Of a stretch of DNA of 64,000 nt, positions 11,812-25,200 are shown piece after piece. The DNA is from Trogon surrucura. Taxonomy: Eukaryota; Chordata; Aves; Trogoniformes; Trogonidae. The position numbers and the translations under genes were made by a program. Under the pieces are notes generated by a model. That model was not told the DNA's origin, made no database searches, and saw only the letters and a list, made by a program, of their open reading frames with translations. The stretch lies in assembly GCA_020746105.1 (NCBI GenBank), contig CM036626.1, forward strand, positions 19,891,001 to 19,955,000, read 5' to 3'. The stretch's first letter is position 1; every line of letters begins with the position of its first letter.

Positions 11812-14800
11812 CAGTATAAGACTAGAAATATTTTTAAAAAAATTATGTATAGCTTCATATTTGTCTTTGTTAGAAACACTTCTTATTTTGACTTTCAGCA
11901 AATCCAATTTTTACTTGCTGTTCCCTATGGCAAATATGTTCTGGTTGTAAAAAAGACAGTTAGGAAGATGAATCTCATCTTCTGTGAAGACACTGGCTAC
12001 CACATCCACTAGGGCTGCCTATTTTAAAATAGTCCCGAAAGCAAAATGCTTCAAAAAAAACACAAAACACCAAAACCCAGTTGCAGCAACTTGTCTGTTT
12101 TTCACTGGGGCAGAGTAATTTCTTTTACTGAAAATTGATGGTAAAGGGGGCTTCACTCTTTGTATAAATGAAGGAGATATTGACAAGAGAGACCTGTGCA
12201 CATTTAGAAATTAAATGCTGTAGCACTGAAATAATCTGCATAACACATCAATCACATTAAGATGTTAATTAGCAGATCTTGAAATTTCAAGCCTTGCATT
12301 TTGATGTCATAAAGATGGTAAAAGGATCAGATAATAAGTGTTATGTAACATAATGCCTGAAATGTGGATTCAAGGTGATTTGTATTTATGTCATGTTTGA
12401 AAACTTCAGGAACAATCCACCCATTGCAAACTTTATTGTAAGAATAACTGTATTGATTTAAAGAAAACAAGTTCAGAGATGTCAAAAGCTGTCTTACCCA
12501 TGATATTTGCTAGCCCTTTCCAAAAGACACACATTAATATTGGTGTGTCCTATTGATATGTGTTAGTTGGCCTTTTTTTCCCTTTGGTTTTGTCAGCTTT
12601 CATAAGATTTAGATATTTGATTTTACAATGTAACTGCTGTAAAAGATATAAATCTTTGGTGTTTTTACCTAACATATAATTAGACCAGCAAGGGTCTAGG
12701 TCTTACAACAAAGCCTTAAAAATGATAACTTGGTTCCCAGCATGTGACTGAGAGATTTAAATCTTCTCTCGAGGGAGAATGGAAACTACCAGTCCAGATA
12801 TTTGAAGATGAACAGCATGAAAACACACCAAATTCACTCAGGTAAGGTACAAGAATTGTGCTGTTATTAATTTTAAAACCTGTGAGAGGACTCCTATAAA
12901 AATAAATTCAGGACAAAAGAGGCCAGCTATCTAATTTTTGCAGGTCAGGAAAGCTCTCTTTGGCAGGCAATGGGAGGATTATAGATGTGTCTGGAAAGAT
13001 AGAAAGAAGAGCTGAAGTCTCAGAAGTTTGGGAAAAAATTTGATGTTGATTTTTTTTTCATTTTCCTCTTGCTACCATTCCTTCCCTGTTGCTTTCCCTT
13101 ATTAATTTTTAATTGGCAAACCCAGATTCTTGTGCAAAAGAACCGAGGTTTCTTCCCACTTTGTCTAAAGCTTTCTTGTCCAGAAAGGTGGAGAGAGAAG
13201 GAAACTCTTATAGGGACTGTCCCAGTCCACAGCAAGGGCCAACTGGAGACTAAAGCAGGATGGGTCTTCATCTGTGTGCCACCAGAATCCACTCCCGTGA
13301 CAGCATTGCTGCGGGGGGAAAAAAAAAAGATTTTTTGGAAATTAAAAAGCTATATACTGCATGGAGCAGTTGAGACCCTGCCCTGTGCTGCTGCTATATG
13401 ATGGGCACTTGCCATGTTTGTTGGTTGGATTTCAAATTCCACTTGGGCTAAGCCCAAAATCTGCAATAACTTCAGATGTCAGGGAATTTTCTAAGTTCAG
13501 TTTGTTACCCATAATGCTTCAGTAAAATTTGCTAACGATGTTCTGCCATTGAAATAGGTCATTCCACAGGAACTGTAAGTTCAGTCATTTTCCAAGTCAT
13601 ATTCGATATAGTCGGCTACTAGGTGCTGTTGCACGAGCTTGACAAGTTTTGGTCTCCAATTAAAAAGTAGAACTAGCTTCACCCATGTTCCAAGGATACC
13701 ATTAAAACACAAAAGCTAACCAGTAGCTGTCTGGGCATATTACAATTCAGAAATCACACTCTAAGGATCTATTTTGGACTTTCTGATAGTTTTCGTGGAC
13801 ACAGAAGGTTTGTGAATTGTGTTTTATGCCATGATCTTTGTGATGACGGTGATTTTTCTGCATGACTCACTGTGTTTGTCCCAATCAGACTGCAGGTAGT
13901 AAATTAATTTAGTCCCAATATGTGATATACGAAATAGATGCCTTTCAGATAGAATTCAGCTTATTGCAAAAAGTATTTTTGTTCATTTCTGGGAAATAAC
14001 CTATAGTCTGACACAATCCTTCAAGGCCAAAAAATATTTGGCCACAAGACTTGACCTGCACAAGATTCATTTATATATCTTTTATGACCATTATTCAGAA
14101 TTTTCACCAGCTATTAGAGTACCTCCTCAAACTTATGTTCTTGCCTTCTTTCAGACCGAAGCACAACATCATGGTGGGTACATGTCGAGGAAAGACACCT
14201 CCACTTTCCTCTGCAATGTGCTCTGAAGAAATTCTGTTGCAATTCGGGTCAAAGGACTGTGTCTAGCAAGATTTTTAGGTGCCTGTTGTCTCCCATAGGT
14301 CTCATTGCACAGGATTTCCATTTTAACTAGCTGGGGCAATATCTAATATACATACAATCAATGTGCTTTAGCAGTGCTGTTTATAGTTGACAAAAATGCA
14401 CCTCACTACTTGTAAGCTCATACAGATTATGGAGGCACAAAGAAAGACATTCTCCTCCCTTCACCTTTCCATGTAATAATTCAACTATACGATTAAAAAT
14501 AACAATGCCCCTGATAAATTTGTGTTTTATATGTTGTTATATTAAAAAAAAGTCAACTTTTCTGGTTATCTTAGTTTGAGCACGCTCTGAAAACCTGAGC
14601 TTGAGGCTCAGCTTTTATCTATTCTTCAGAAATCTCTGGCTTGACTCTTGAACTCACGCTCACTTCTCTTCAGACAAGGGACAATATTTCTACTGACAAC
14701 CGTGGGAACAGGATTGGGCCATTAATGTGTATTTGACATAGAAAAGCAGACTAATTGAAGTCAAAATGGTTTTAGAGGTCTAGTTAGGTTGATTTTAATG

Positions 14801-15435
14801 AGGATTTTTAAAGCTGTCATGTTTCACATGTGGTGGGTTTTTTTTCCCCTCTGGAAATTTCTTTTTTTCCTTAACAGCAATGTGAGTTATAAAGCGTTCA
14901 ACCAGTCTTTTGTGTTTTCTCAATGCCATAGATTCTGTGCACCTCACAAATTCTAAAAATAAATACAAATGAAAGCCAAACCTCTTCTCTTTCCTTTCTT
15001 TAATCACGCCTCTCCACGAGCAGGGAGTGCACTTTGCCCAGTTGAATTTTCCTTCACTCAAAACTTCATGAAAAGCAAACATTAATGGAGATGCAATCTC
15101 CATTGCAGAGTGAACTTTGAAATTCAAGTGACTATACACAGAATTTTTTTTCAGACCTGTTTTGCAGGAACAATGCAGTTTTTAAATGGCATCAATGGCA
15201 ACTATTCAATAACTGGAATTAGAGAAGCCAAATTATATTCTGATAATTGCAAAATTAACTGTGTTGCTGTTTCAAGAGGGTGTTTATCCCTGGGAAGAGG
15301 GCTGAGCCAGGTATGGGCGTCCTAGACCACCTTCCATTCAGCAATACATATTAGTTTGATTAAAGTTAATAAAGCAAGAAGAGATTTAGCAAATGGAACT
15401 AATGTTCAGAGATAATTTGAGTTGGAATGGATGAA
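11812..15435. other. AT-rich noncoding; possible conserved element at 12.23-12.39 kb
   Basis: No gene or recognised repeat. 12230-12390 has the unbroken texture typical of vertebrate conserved noncoding elements (ATCAATCACATTAAGATG, then TTAATTAGCAGATC). Conservation cannot be tested here. Homopolymer-rich stretches occur at 13050, 13317-13335 and 14828-14865. Confidence 0.4.
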
Positions 15436-15448
15436 CAAGAGATCTAGA

Positions 15449-15600
15449 GAAGTAATTATAGGAATTTGCTAAAGACCTCTAGGGTGAAACACACATGACC
15501 ACAGCACACTGTCTGAAGAAACAGAATGAGAAACGAAACACAGTTAGCAGTAGGATGCTGCAATTATCCAGAAGTAAATTGGGAACAGCCTGTGTTGATA
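15449..15600 (+). pseudogene. decayed LINE endonuclease fragment (CR1/L3 type)
   Basis: Two pieces of the apurinic-like endonuclease domain of CR1-clade LINEs can be read. From 15449 the frame gives EVIIGIC-stop-RPLG, matching a conserved motif ending in CYRPP, with the tyrosine codon changed to TAA at 15470-15472. From 15547 it gives AVGCCNYPEVNWEQ, matching the downstream GDFNYP-type motif that holds active-site Asp and Asn. Here the Asp-Phe pair has become Cys-Cys. The spacing is about 30 codons, as in the family, but the pieces lie in frames offset by one base and stops intervene. It is a dead copy, older than the CR1 copies elsewhere in the window. The RT domain is not seen. Confidence 0.6.
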
Positions 15601-16820
15601 CTGCTGGTATGTTTAGAAAAACGCGAAGCCAACGTGGTATTGTTGGAGAGCCAGTTGGTAAGCAGCCTGCAAGGGGTTGAAGAAAAACGTGAGCTAAGCA
15701 TTACTGGGGTGCGTGCCCTTCTTCTCTTCACGCTGGTGCCTGGCAGCTGGAGCAGCATCTGTGATTGAGCGAGGTGCAGCCCAACACTCATCCAGCAAAA
15801 AGAAGGGCTGATGAGGACTTGAGGCACCTTAGATACTTTTATTCAAGTTTGTTCCAGAGTAATTTTTAGAGAGCAAAATAATAATAAGCAGAAGGGGTTT
15901 AAAATATAAAGCAACACACTTGTTAGCGCTTCATTCCGCTCTGGCTGATTTGGTTTACGGCGTGCTGGTACTTGTTTACTCTGATGAACTCTGACTTTGA
16001 AAGACTCTGACAGGACTTAGCTGCACTCTTTTAATCTAAGTGTATAACCTGTAATCAATAAGAAATGCTTTTAAACCCATCAATAATTTATTCAAAATTA
16101 TTCAGCATTCCAGCCTTCCAGGAACACTATTTGTGATTCAGTGTAATTTCAGCATAAATAACAGGTTAATTCTACCCTTCTCCAGCTATAATGCTGTTGC
16201 TGCAATACGAATTAATACTGAAAAGCTACAATTCATTCTGTTGTACACAATATTAAAAGATCAGTAGAGGCAATGCAGTTGTCAACTGGCTTCCATCAGT
16301 TTGAAGCAGGCTTCTGAGGCAGCTACGGATGACATCCAGCAGGTCTCGGCACACCGCTGAGGATGGCCTGAGGGAAGGGGCTCTGAGCTTGTTTTACAGA
16401 TCCTGTGTGGTGCAAAATGCTGCTCTCACTTGGAAAGTGATAGCACGAAAGTGTGGACACTGAGGTTTACATGCAGCATCTCTGTACAGACACGTTCCAT
16501 TCATAATTCAAGGTTGCTCCTTCCACAGCCAGGCTCAGCAAATTCATCCTAAGGTCAGAGATTCAAGCTGGGTTTGCCTATTCCTTCCTTATTTCCTTCC
16601 ACCCTTCCTTCCACCTTGATTTCAGTCTTCCATTTCACTGTTTGGTCTAGACTACCAGAGATACAGATGCATTTTTATACCCTAAGGAAAACGATTTGTT
16701 TTGAGCTACACACGGAGGTGGCGAGTCTGGAGTTGATGTGCTTGATTCACAAAGTGGAGTCAAATTGCACATTTTCTCTTCAGAATGTGTGGATCCTCCC
16801 TGAAAAGCAACAGAACAAAT
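15601..16820. other. noncoding sequence
   Basis: No gene recognised. The LINE fragment may continue for a short distance past 15600 but cannot be followed by eye. TTCC-rich sequence lies at about 16578-16615. Confidence 0.5.
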
Positions 16821-16876
16821 TTCCTATGTATAGGAAAACCCTACAGTTTTCCTATGTACAGGAAGTTTCTGTAGAT
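16821..16876. repeat. imperfect 28-bp tandem duplication with palindrome
   Basis: Two 28-bp units start with TTCCTATGTATAGGAA (16821) and TTCCTATGTACAGGAA (16849). The first copy contains the hairpin TTCCTA-TGTA-TAGGAA. The second has one change in the loop-proximal arm. Confidence 0.7.
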
Positions 16877-16948
16877 CAGGCGTTATTTTAGGCAGATTGA
16901 TTTGCCTGGCTGACATTTCAAAATAGATGCATAAGCAGGTATCATAGC

Positions 16949-17002
16949 AAGTAACAAGTGTAACAAGTAACATTGTAACAAGTAACATTGTAACAAGTGT
17001 AA
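16949..17002. repeat. short minisatellite, unit about 15 bp
   Basis: The array alternates GTAACAAGTAACATT units with a shorter GTAACAAGT variant, about four units in all. It is a small tandem array in noncoding sequence. Confidence 0.85.
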
Positions 17003-20000
17003 AAAACTATATTGTATTTGGAAAATAGATTAAAAAATATAAGAGAATAACATTCTTAGCTAATTGGAGAACTGATGTCTGAACACATCCATGACATCCA
17101 CAACAGAGGTGGTGAAGTACCATCACTAAAAGCACAAAATTTTTTAACTTACTTGTGTGGAGTTTGATATGAAAAATGTGTTGGTGGAAAGAGGACTGTA
17201 TCCTCGGCAAGAAGCACGGCTTCATATGGCTGCCTCTACCAGCCCTAACACTGACCTCATTTGATGCCATTTTACCTTCAGATTGATTTTCACCCTATCC
17301 CTCAGCTAAGCTTAGAAACACAATGATGGGACCCAGAGTTTCAGGGCAAGCACAACTTCTGCATACGCCCCGTGGGATGTCACCCTCAGTTTGATGACAC
17401 TGAACCTCTCCATGTTCAATGGGAGTCTTCAGCCCATAGTAAGAGCTGAAACACCATTTCCTTCTGTGATAAAAATAAGACTCCTCTGCCCAGCCTGCTG
17501 GAGATTGTCCTTTGGTTTTATTTTTGTTTTGCTCTTAATGATGGTTTAATATGTGCAAGGAACCTCTTTTGCTACTTGCTGGGCTCAAGCTCAATGAAGA
17601 CCTGTGAAGCCCTCACTGCATTAACAGTTTATCCAGGGATGCTCCCTGCACAATCACAGCTCATTTTATGCCACCAATTCACAAAAAAATCAGGAGCCTT
17701 TAAGGTTCAACATGTAGAATGATTCTAAAAGCTGAGCACAGTAAACAACACCTGCAAATTTCTGTCTTCCAGTGGCACTAATGAGAACACTGTTAGATGT
17801 GAAAGGTAATTTTGGGGGTTTTAACTTGCCATTGTCTTCTCATTTTGCTTTTACCTGCAAAGCTTCCCACCAGGTTCTCTGCATTATTCCTTCTCTTGTG
17901 TGGATCACACAATTAAGTGATAAAGCCATGTTTCTGACATCTGTCTGATTTCCATGACAACAGATTATGAAACCAGGTGTAGTGTGCATATGAGACGAAA
18001 ACTAAGAAAAACGCTGAAGCTAAATGAAGATTTAATCAATGTGAAGAACAACAACAAAGAATGAGAAGTAAGCACATAACAAAGGTATTTCCTTTGTAGG
18101 AGGAATGTGTTCTTCTATTTACTCTCCACTATCCCAACATTACAGGATATAAGAACAACCTACATTAGCAGATTTTTAGAACAAATTCTACTGTATTCAG
18201 ACCATAAACATTGGAAACTCCTTAATTCTTTAGCCTGATTTCATCTTCAGTAGTTTGCTTGTACCACTTGCTTAAATTCATAAAGTCGTAATATGCTAAG
18301 CTGGACACCTTGAAGTACTGCCAAAAAAAAAATAAGGCAAGCAAAGAAAATAACTATAATCCAAAGTATTTTGAAAAGAAGAGGCATAAATAAGTTTTAA
18401 AGCCATGAGCATATAGGGAAAGAAATCATGGTAAGAGATCCGACTGGCTGAGCAAAGAACTGGTATTTAGTCTCTGTGTTTATATTTCCAAAGTCAGGCA
18501 GTGAGTAATAACACAAAGACCGATGTTGCCTGATTTTCGAGGGATATCTTCTACCCATTTTAGTGAAATATTTCTGAAAACACCTGGATATCCTTCAGGA
18601 GTTTTCTTTCCATGGGTGAGGATGCTGCTGAGAAGGACTGGAAAGCAGCTCTGGCTTGCAGTGAGAACAGCCCAGAGCTGGGAGAGCGGGCAGGAAGAAA
18701 TACAGGTGAATTTTGAAACATTTGTCAATAGTTAAGAGTTCGGTTTGGCACAGGCAGGGGTATAATAATGCTTGAATTACTTTTAGGTCTTTGTACATTG
18801 GCATATGAATCTTACAAAGCTCAATTCCCCTTCTTTTTATGTGTGAAACATTAATAGATTTTTAATATACTGGCACGGGATAAAATGAACTTCAGCAACA
18901 TCAAAAAAAAGGGCATTGCACAAATAAGCAAGGAAAGATTTGTTAGCCGTAGTAAATAATTGTTATTGGACTAGAGACCAAAAAGTGTAGGTATATGTGC
19001 AGCTTGCTGTAACTGAAACACTAAAGGGCTTCCAAAGCTTGAAGAAATCTGGATACACTGCCTAGATTAATTCCATAATTTAATCTAGATTAATTCTAAA
19101 TCTATTATTTTCTATATTATGGGCTACTACTTTCTATATTACGAGCTACTATGAGTTACTATTATAACTGAACAGGCAGTTATAACTGCTGGTTGAGTCC
19201 ACTCTTAGACATTTATTTAACGGTCTTAAATTGCTTGCAGTATTGGAAGCAGTGAATGACCTACCTGGAACCTCTTGTAAACGTTGCCCTCAGTAACCTG
19301 AAGGATGTAGACTTCTTCTGTACAGGGAGAGGTTTGCTCCTGTGCTGTTAAGATCTACAGCACATTGTGAACCAAATTAGAGAAGGTAAAAAGCTGAATA
19401 CTGAAGCACTGGTCTTAGGTAGTTGCCGTTGACAGGGTTTTCAATTAGCCACGTTCTAGTTATAATCATGTCCTGGATAAATAAAAAAAAAGGTTTCTCT
19501 ATGCTTCTTCTATCACTGCCATCCGAAGACTCATAAATATTTTACGTGTTTTAGCTGCAAGCTCTACTTTCTTGTTTTATACGTTTGCCCAACAGCTAGT
19601 GCAATCAACTCTTCAACTTGAGGATTGATACTGGAATGTTAAAATGCTGAGACTCTCCTCTGCTGTCAATGAGCTGCTCCTGCGTGCGCTGGAGGAGGAA
19701 CCAGTCTTCCACCGGAGCAAATCCATTCAATAGGGTTAACAGTAAAGCTTCAGCATTATTTTGGGTAACTGGTGTTTTTCATGCAAACTGCCTCACAAAT
19801 GTTATATGGAGTTATAAAGTTAATATAAAAAGCAGATGGAGAGAAATTAAAAGAGATAGTCAAGGGAGAAGAGATGAGATATAAAAATAGATGGAACTGG
19901 TGAAGCATGGAAGTTGCAGAAAAGCTGTTCCAGATGCCAGGAGCTACTCCAGAGAGAAGTCTTATCCCAGCAACGAGGAGCAGTGTGAAAGTGAACTGAG

Positions 20001-20682
20001 TAGTTTAAGGGACTGCAAAATACTTGTAATGTTTCCCTCCAAAAATGAAGCAAAACTGTTTTGAATTCCTCGTTTCTTGCAAATTGCATAGTGAACTTCA
20101 AAGAAGGAAACATATTTACCCTCAATATCAGCAGTTAGACAAAATTTCACACCTGATTTGTTAACATCCAATATAAAGTGTAGAAATATATTCATCATTT
20201 TAAGAGGGCAAAAGCAAAAGAGTGTATGTACATGTTGTAACATAAACGCTTTACTTTGCACCCATAGAAACTCTTTAGGTACTATTATCTTAATTTATTA
20301 AAGGTCTTAGCACATACCCAAATTTATCTCATAATCTACTTGCTATTTGGCCAACTCTGGGGTTCAGATAGTGTGGATGCCAGCTTCTGCTTTACACCGT
20401 GCTGAGTAGCAGCTTCTCCTGTATGAAGTACTTTCACTGAAGTACTTCTGGATGGAAAAATATAATGTTACGCTTTCATACAACTATTAATTATGTTTTA
20501 TTATTTTTCTTTTTGATACAATGTTGTCTAAGCCAAAGCTACTTTAAGAGGTAAATCTACAAAGCCACAGGGAACAAAGCTTAAAATAATAGATATAAAT
20601 ATATGTGCACATGCACATTTTCAATCCTTCTTCCTAACATTAAGCGGCTAATAAGGGCAGAGTAGGAAAATATGCCTTTTTG
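17003..20682. other. AT-rich noncoding sequence
   Basis: No gene or recognised transposon. The small tandem repeat at 19109-19152 is listed separately. The 12-bp palindrome CAGTTATAACTG lies just after it, near 19178. Confidence 0.5.
19109..19152. repeat. 22-bp tandem duplication
   Basis: Two adjacent 22-bp units, each TTTCTATATTA followed by GGGCTACTAC or CGAGCTACTAT-like sequence, with three or four differences. A third partial unit (GAGTTACTAT) follows. Confidence 0.8.
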
Positions 20683-20916
20683 TTATAACCTCATTGACCA
20701 CGCCGATGAATATAACTTTATTAAGCGGAGCAGATGTTGTCTTAAACCCTCAAGGTATCTCTGATAAGGAGCATTGTCTTTCTGAATTTGCTGGTAAATA
20801 TTATCTAATATTTCAATCTCATTATTACGCACAACTGCAAAACAGGGCTTCTGTCTTTCATACAGTGGGGTGGTTAGTCTTGGCAATGCTGCTTGTTCTC
20901 TTAGGGACTGTCTTTG
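20683..20916 (-). other. unidentified protein-like open frame, possible fossil
   Basis: On the minus strand 77 codons are open between a TGA (20917-20919) and a TAA (20683-20685). The middle reads RNNEIEILDNIYQQIQKD, then a hydrophilic, probably helical segment rich in Gln, Arg and Leu. The composition is more protein-like than other frames nearby, but I recognise no family. There is no ATG start (the first candidate start is TTG), no polypyrimidine acceptor and no donor, and the plus strand is also open over the same stretch. It could be a decayed transposon or retroelement piece, an exon, or chance. Confidence 0.2.
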
Positions 20917-20919
20917 TCA

Positions 20920-21944
20920 CAGCATGACCCAAGTCAATCCTATCTGGTTTACAAATATCTTTACACACACAGTCCATGTTTTGTCTTTCAGTCAAGTACT
21001 TTCCAACCTCCGACGCAACCCGCGGTGATGACTGGTACGGATATCCTGACCGGAATGGTTAATTTCTAGACTGAAATGTGTTGCTCTCTGTGGGAGCCAA
21101 ATTCTTTCCCAGAAGACTTTTTAGACTGGAGAGGCTCTCTGTAGCAGTCTCCCCATCAATACGAAGCTTAGACGAAGTAAGAACATAGCAATTAGATGAC
21201 ATTTGTGGCCATTACCATCAAAGAACAGTGTATTAATGATGTTATACAGAACTATTTCCCAGTATTTCCTTAGAAACTCTTGTTGGGTCTACCCATAAAT
21301 GTCTCATAAAAGCTATAAATATTCAAGAAAGGAAGTCAGTTACATATAAAGACCTCTAATAGGCACTATGAATGAATTCTGAACCGTATAATAGCCAGGC
21401 ACCTGTGAAAAATGGCAGGAGGATGTGATCTATACATTATATATGAGGCACTTTGCTACAGCTGCAAAGATTTCTAGTTATTCAGCCAAGCCAGAAAATT
21501 AAAACAAGAGCATATAACAAAAACGTTGTTTGAATTAAGTCTTGCGTGGTGCTGCTTCTTAGTCAGCGATCATTAGAATAATTAGTTTTGCACAAAACAG
21601 ATTTATAAAAGCTCATAAATTCAAGTAATCCACAAATTCAGATTTCTTGTATTTATTTAACTTTCTGCAAGTTACTCCAAGTGTGTTTGTGGTCAAAGTA
21701 AATGAATAATTCCCAGAAAATGGAACAAGCTGAGTCGGACACCGAGATGTCACTGAGATGTATTTCAATAGCGTTGTGTTTATTTTCAACATACAGCTAA
21801 TAAAATTGTGGCAACATTAATACTTAACAATTTTACTGAACTCCTAGCTTTTCTCTCTCCTTCCTCGCTTCATTCTTTTTCTTTTAATCAGTAGCAGAAG
21901 CGAAACTTGCTCCAGGTCCTTACCTCACGTTGACATCAATAAAA
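20920..21944. other. noncoding; small CpG-rich patch
   Basis: 20990-21065 has several CpG sites (CCGACGCAACCCGCGG), unusual in this AT-rich window. The rest is plain AT-rich sequence with no recognised element. Confidence 0.45.
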
Positions 21945-22210
21945 ATTTGTCACGGCCGGCGAGGAAAGCAATTTGTCGCTGCAAAACGCATCGGGAAGGG
22001 GCTGTTGTTTCAGGTGACACAGTCTCCAGATTTACAGGAGGCTCGTTCAGGGGGCCTGGACCTGCGTAGCCTTTTTGAGGCTAATGGACCGACCGTAAAT
22101 TACCCCGACTCAAAACCTGGCCTCTTCGCTCGCGGCTGTCCTCGGCGTAAGATTTGCAAGCGATGGACCTCCCGGTGCAAACTCTTTGCCCAGGCGCCGT
22201 AATTCATGGC
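21945..22210. other. CpG-rich island-like patch
   Basis: CpG dinucleotides are frequent here (CACGGCCGGCGAGG, TCGCTCGCGGC, CAGGCGCCG), against near absence elsewhere. At the left edge, minus-strand sequence CGTGAG then GTAAGG would be a good splice donor for an exon running leftward out of this patch. No core promoter motif or known coding sequence is seen. It may be a small unmethylated regulatory patch, a first exon of a noncoding RNA, or just local GC variation. Confidence 0.35.
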
Positions 22211-25200
22211 GCAGGGGTTCTGCACTCCACGAGCAGGATTAAACAAACAAAGGGCTGGTCTCTCCTGCCAGGATGGTGGTGTCACGGTGTGCTGCCCCAC
22301 GGACACCCCAGGGAGCCACCATCCTGCCTTCAGGTGGGTCAAGGCATCTTTGCCAGCCTGTGTGTGAACCCAGAGTGATCCCACCACCACACCTTGTGCA
22401 TTGCTCTGCAAAACACGCTTGGAAAGCAAAAATGGAAGCTGCTTTTTTTTTTTTTTTTTTTTTTGTAACTAGCTAAAGAAGTGTCTCTCTTTTCTCATGC
22501 TTCTGCCTTAGATATGTTGAGAAAATTACTGGTGGCTGGATAAAGTAGTTATGAGAAAGTCTCTTGTCAGCTCCACAAGAAGATTCCACTGCTGAGACTA
22601 AAATTTCAAAATAAAATCAGAAGATCCCCTGTTTCTCTGATCATTTCTGTTAAAGCCTAACACGACAACTCTTCAAGCTGTTTCAGTCACTCACGTTACA
22701 TGGTAGACTTGAGATGTCTTTGTGTTTGTACCAGTAGCCAGACGAAAGAGAGGCTCCTTCACCACGCAGCAGTTTTGTAGCTGTATGATACACAGCCTCT
22801 TCTTCGCTCCATGTGACAGATGTCTGTCTTTTGGAAACACCAGTCCTTTGATTTCTCTTGAAGATATTCTTGTGCAACTCTTACTACACCTGAGCATTGA
22901 CTGAGTGGGAGAACAGCTGCGTTTGTGGCTGAGCATCCCCAGATTTCACTGTAGCTTCAGCAAGCGGAAGCCTGGCACCTGCTACAGAGCCACCCACTTT
23001 CTGAAAATTGCTGGAATAGTCTTATGAGCTTGTGTTTCCACCCTTTCTCACCTGGTAGTTTATGATTTTGAGAGAAGAGATGGATATCACATCTATGTGC
23101 TTTAGAGGTTTAAGAAAATTGTGTACCAGCACTTGGAAACATATGCCACAACTAGAGGTCACAAATATGAGTGTTTGTTTGAATACTACTTAGTGAACAG
23201 CTCTGCTTGCAAAATAAAACATTAATGAATGCATTTACTGACGACAAACGATGTTAGGATCTTTAGGCACCCAAGCTGAAAAACCTGTGTAACGGGGTAC
23301 GAACGCAGCATTTATAAAAACGTTCTTTAAAATATTCGTACTGCAGGAAATAACAGCTGCATGTAAACAGTCCTTGACTTTTTGGTTGTCAAGATACTCT
23401 TCAAAACAATATGGTTATTTTTCCACTTTTGGGGATGACATACTTGCCTTCAGTAATGCAGCAATCTGTGGGTCTGCAGGGTCCCAAATTACCTACAAAA
23501 ACTACCTTGGACCCCAAAGAAAGTTTCCACTTTCAGTGCACCTGAATAATTTGCCCAGTTTGGCTTTTCTATATGCCTCAGCAACTGGGAATGCCCCCTT
23601 TGCTACTCTTGTTGTCTTTAATAGATTATTCATCTGCCTTCCTCCAAATCTAAGCAGAAAGACATACTCCAGTAAAAACCTATTGCCACCAGACTCTTCT
23701 TCAACCACAGAAGTACAGCATTCCCCCAGAGATGATCCCCTCTGGAGAAAGAGGGGGAAAGAAACCACACAAAACATGAATATTTATCCCTACAGCCCTG
23801 CAGCAGAAAGAATTTCCATCTTTTTTTTTCTTTTTTTCTGTGTCAGTACCTGCAGCAAAAAATCCTTTCTCATGACAGTGGAAAGAAAATACGACCACCA
23901 TAGTCCTCGTGGAAGTCCCTTGCCTCGTGAATTCACTTCTGTGCATTGGCAATGGTGGGAAAACCACATTTCCTGGGGTGACACTTGAGGTGAGTTCCTC
24001 CCTTGAGGAGTGACCAACAGTCCAAGGACCAGGCTAGAGCCTCGGCTGGTGTAAATCAGCCTAAATACATCAAGTCTGATTCACTGCTTTGATTTACTGC
24101 AGCCGAGAATCTGGCTCTGTATGTTAAAGCCTGACCATGAGAAGGTATGTCAAGGCTGTAGAGATACACTCTCCACGATTTGTAATAAGCACTCGAGAAG
24201 GAATATGAGTAGAACTGAGTTCATCTTAGAATTTATGGCAGTCCTTTATCATTCAAACTCCCGTGGAAATGATTGCCTTGAAGATTGTAACACTCACACA
24301 GAAGCCAGCTCTGGACTGGCTTTTAATTGCTCTCAAATTGATTCAAAAATACAGTATGGGAGCCACAATTTTAAAAACAAAAAGCTTCACAAGGCCATTC
24401 TTAAGCAGTTTTGCCTCTGATGTAAGGAAGATATTTTATGTGTCAAAAAATGTACAGTGTTAGATCTTGGCACCGATCTTTAAGGGAAGGATTATTCCAT
24501 ATATGTAGTTGTACATCACCTACTGAAAGGAAGTCCAAGACTATAATTAAGCATGTCTCAGTGTCATCAAGTTATGTATCTTGGGATAATTGTTGCTACC
24601 CACACGGTTATCCATATGCTCTACTGCAAAGTATGATTAATTGTCCTCTTCTTCAATACAGTAAGTATTTTATGCAGGGAATATATCTTTACAAACAAGA
24701 AAATTCCTGCGTAACAGGAAAACAAAGCTCCTAATCCTGCCATTCTCCTGGGTAAAATCCAGCCTGGTAAATGGCATCAAGGTCTTAGTTTCCATGAGTT
24801 GTTTATAGTGACAGGAGGTCCCCCAGATAAGGCAGGCTGCTCAAAATCTACCATCTGCCCAGAAAACATAGCCCGATGCTTTTTAAAGTTTTAAATAGGC
24901 GTTGGGTTTTGTGCTTATTTTTTTTTTCCCTTGTACATTAACATGTTTTGGAGAGGGAAGAACATCCCCTAATCATCGTTCGTGCTGCTCAGGGGCTGCG
25001 TTTGCAGCCTTGCAAAGAACTCTTCCAAAAAGAGCTGAGAATTACAAATTCTGGTAGTGGTGAAAAAAACCCCAAACACTATCAGATTTATCTGAGTAGT
25101 TGAACACTGGAGCAATTTGTTATTTGCTTTATTAAGCATTATAAAGCTGTGTTTGCCTCTCAGTGATGCACAAAATACCTGCTTAAATCCTCCTGTTTGT

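Noticed and set aside
22443-22464. T22 run as the poly(A) tail of a minus-strand retrocopy
   Set aside because: No AATAAA next to it and no recognisable gene body.
23374-23988. 204-codon plus-strand frame
   Set aside because: No known domain, a poly-Phe run from a T tract, other frames open on both strands; chance.
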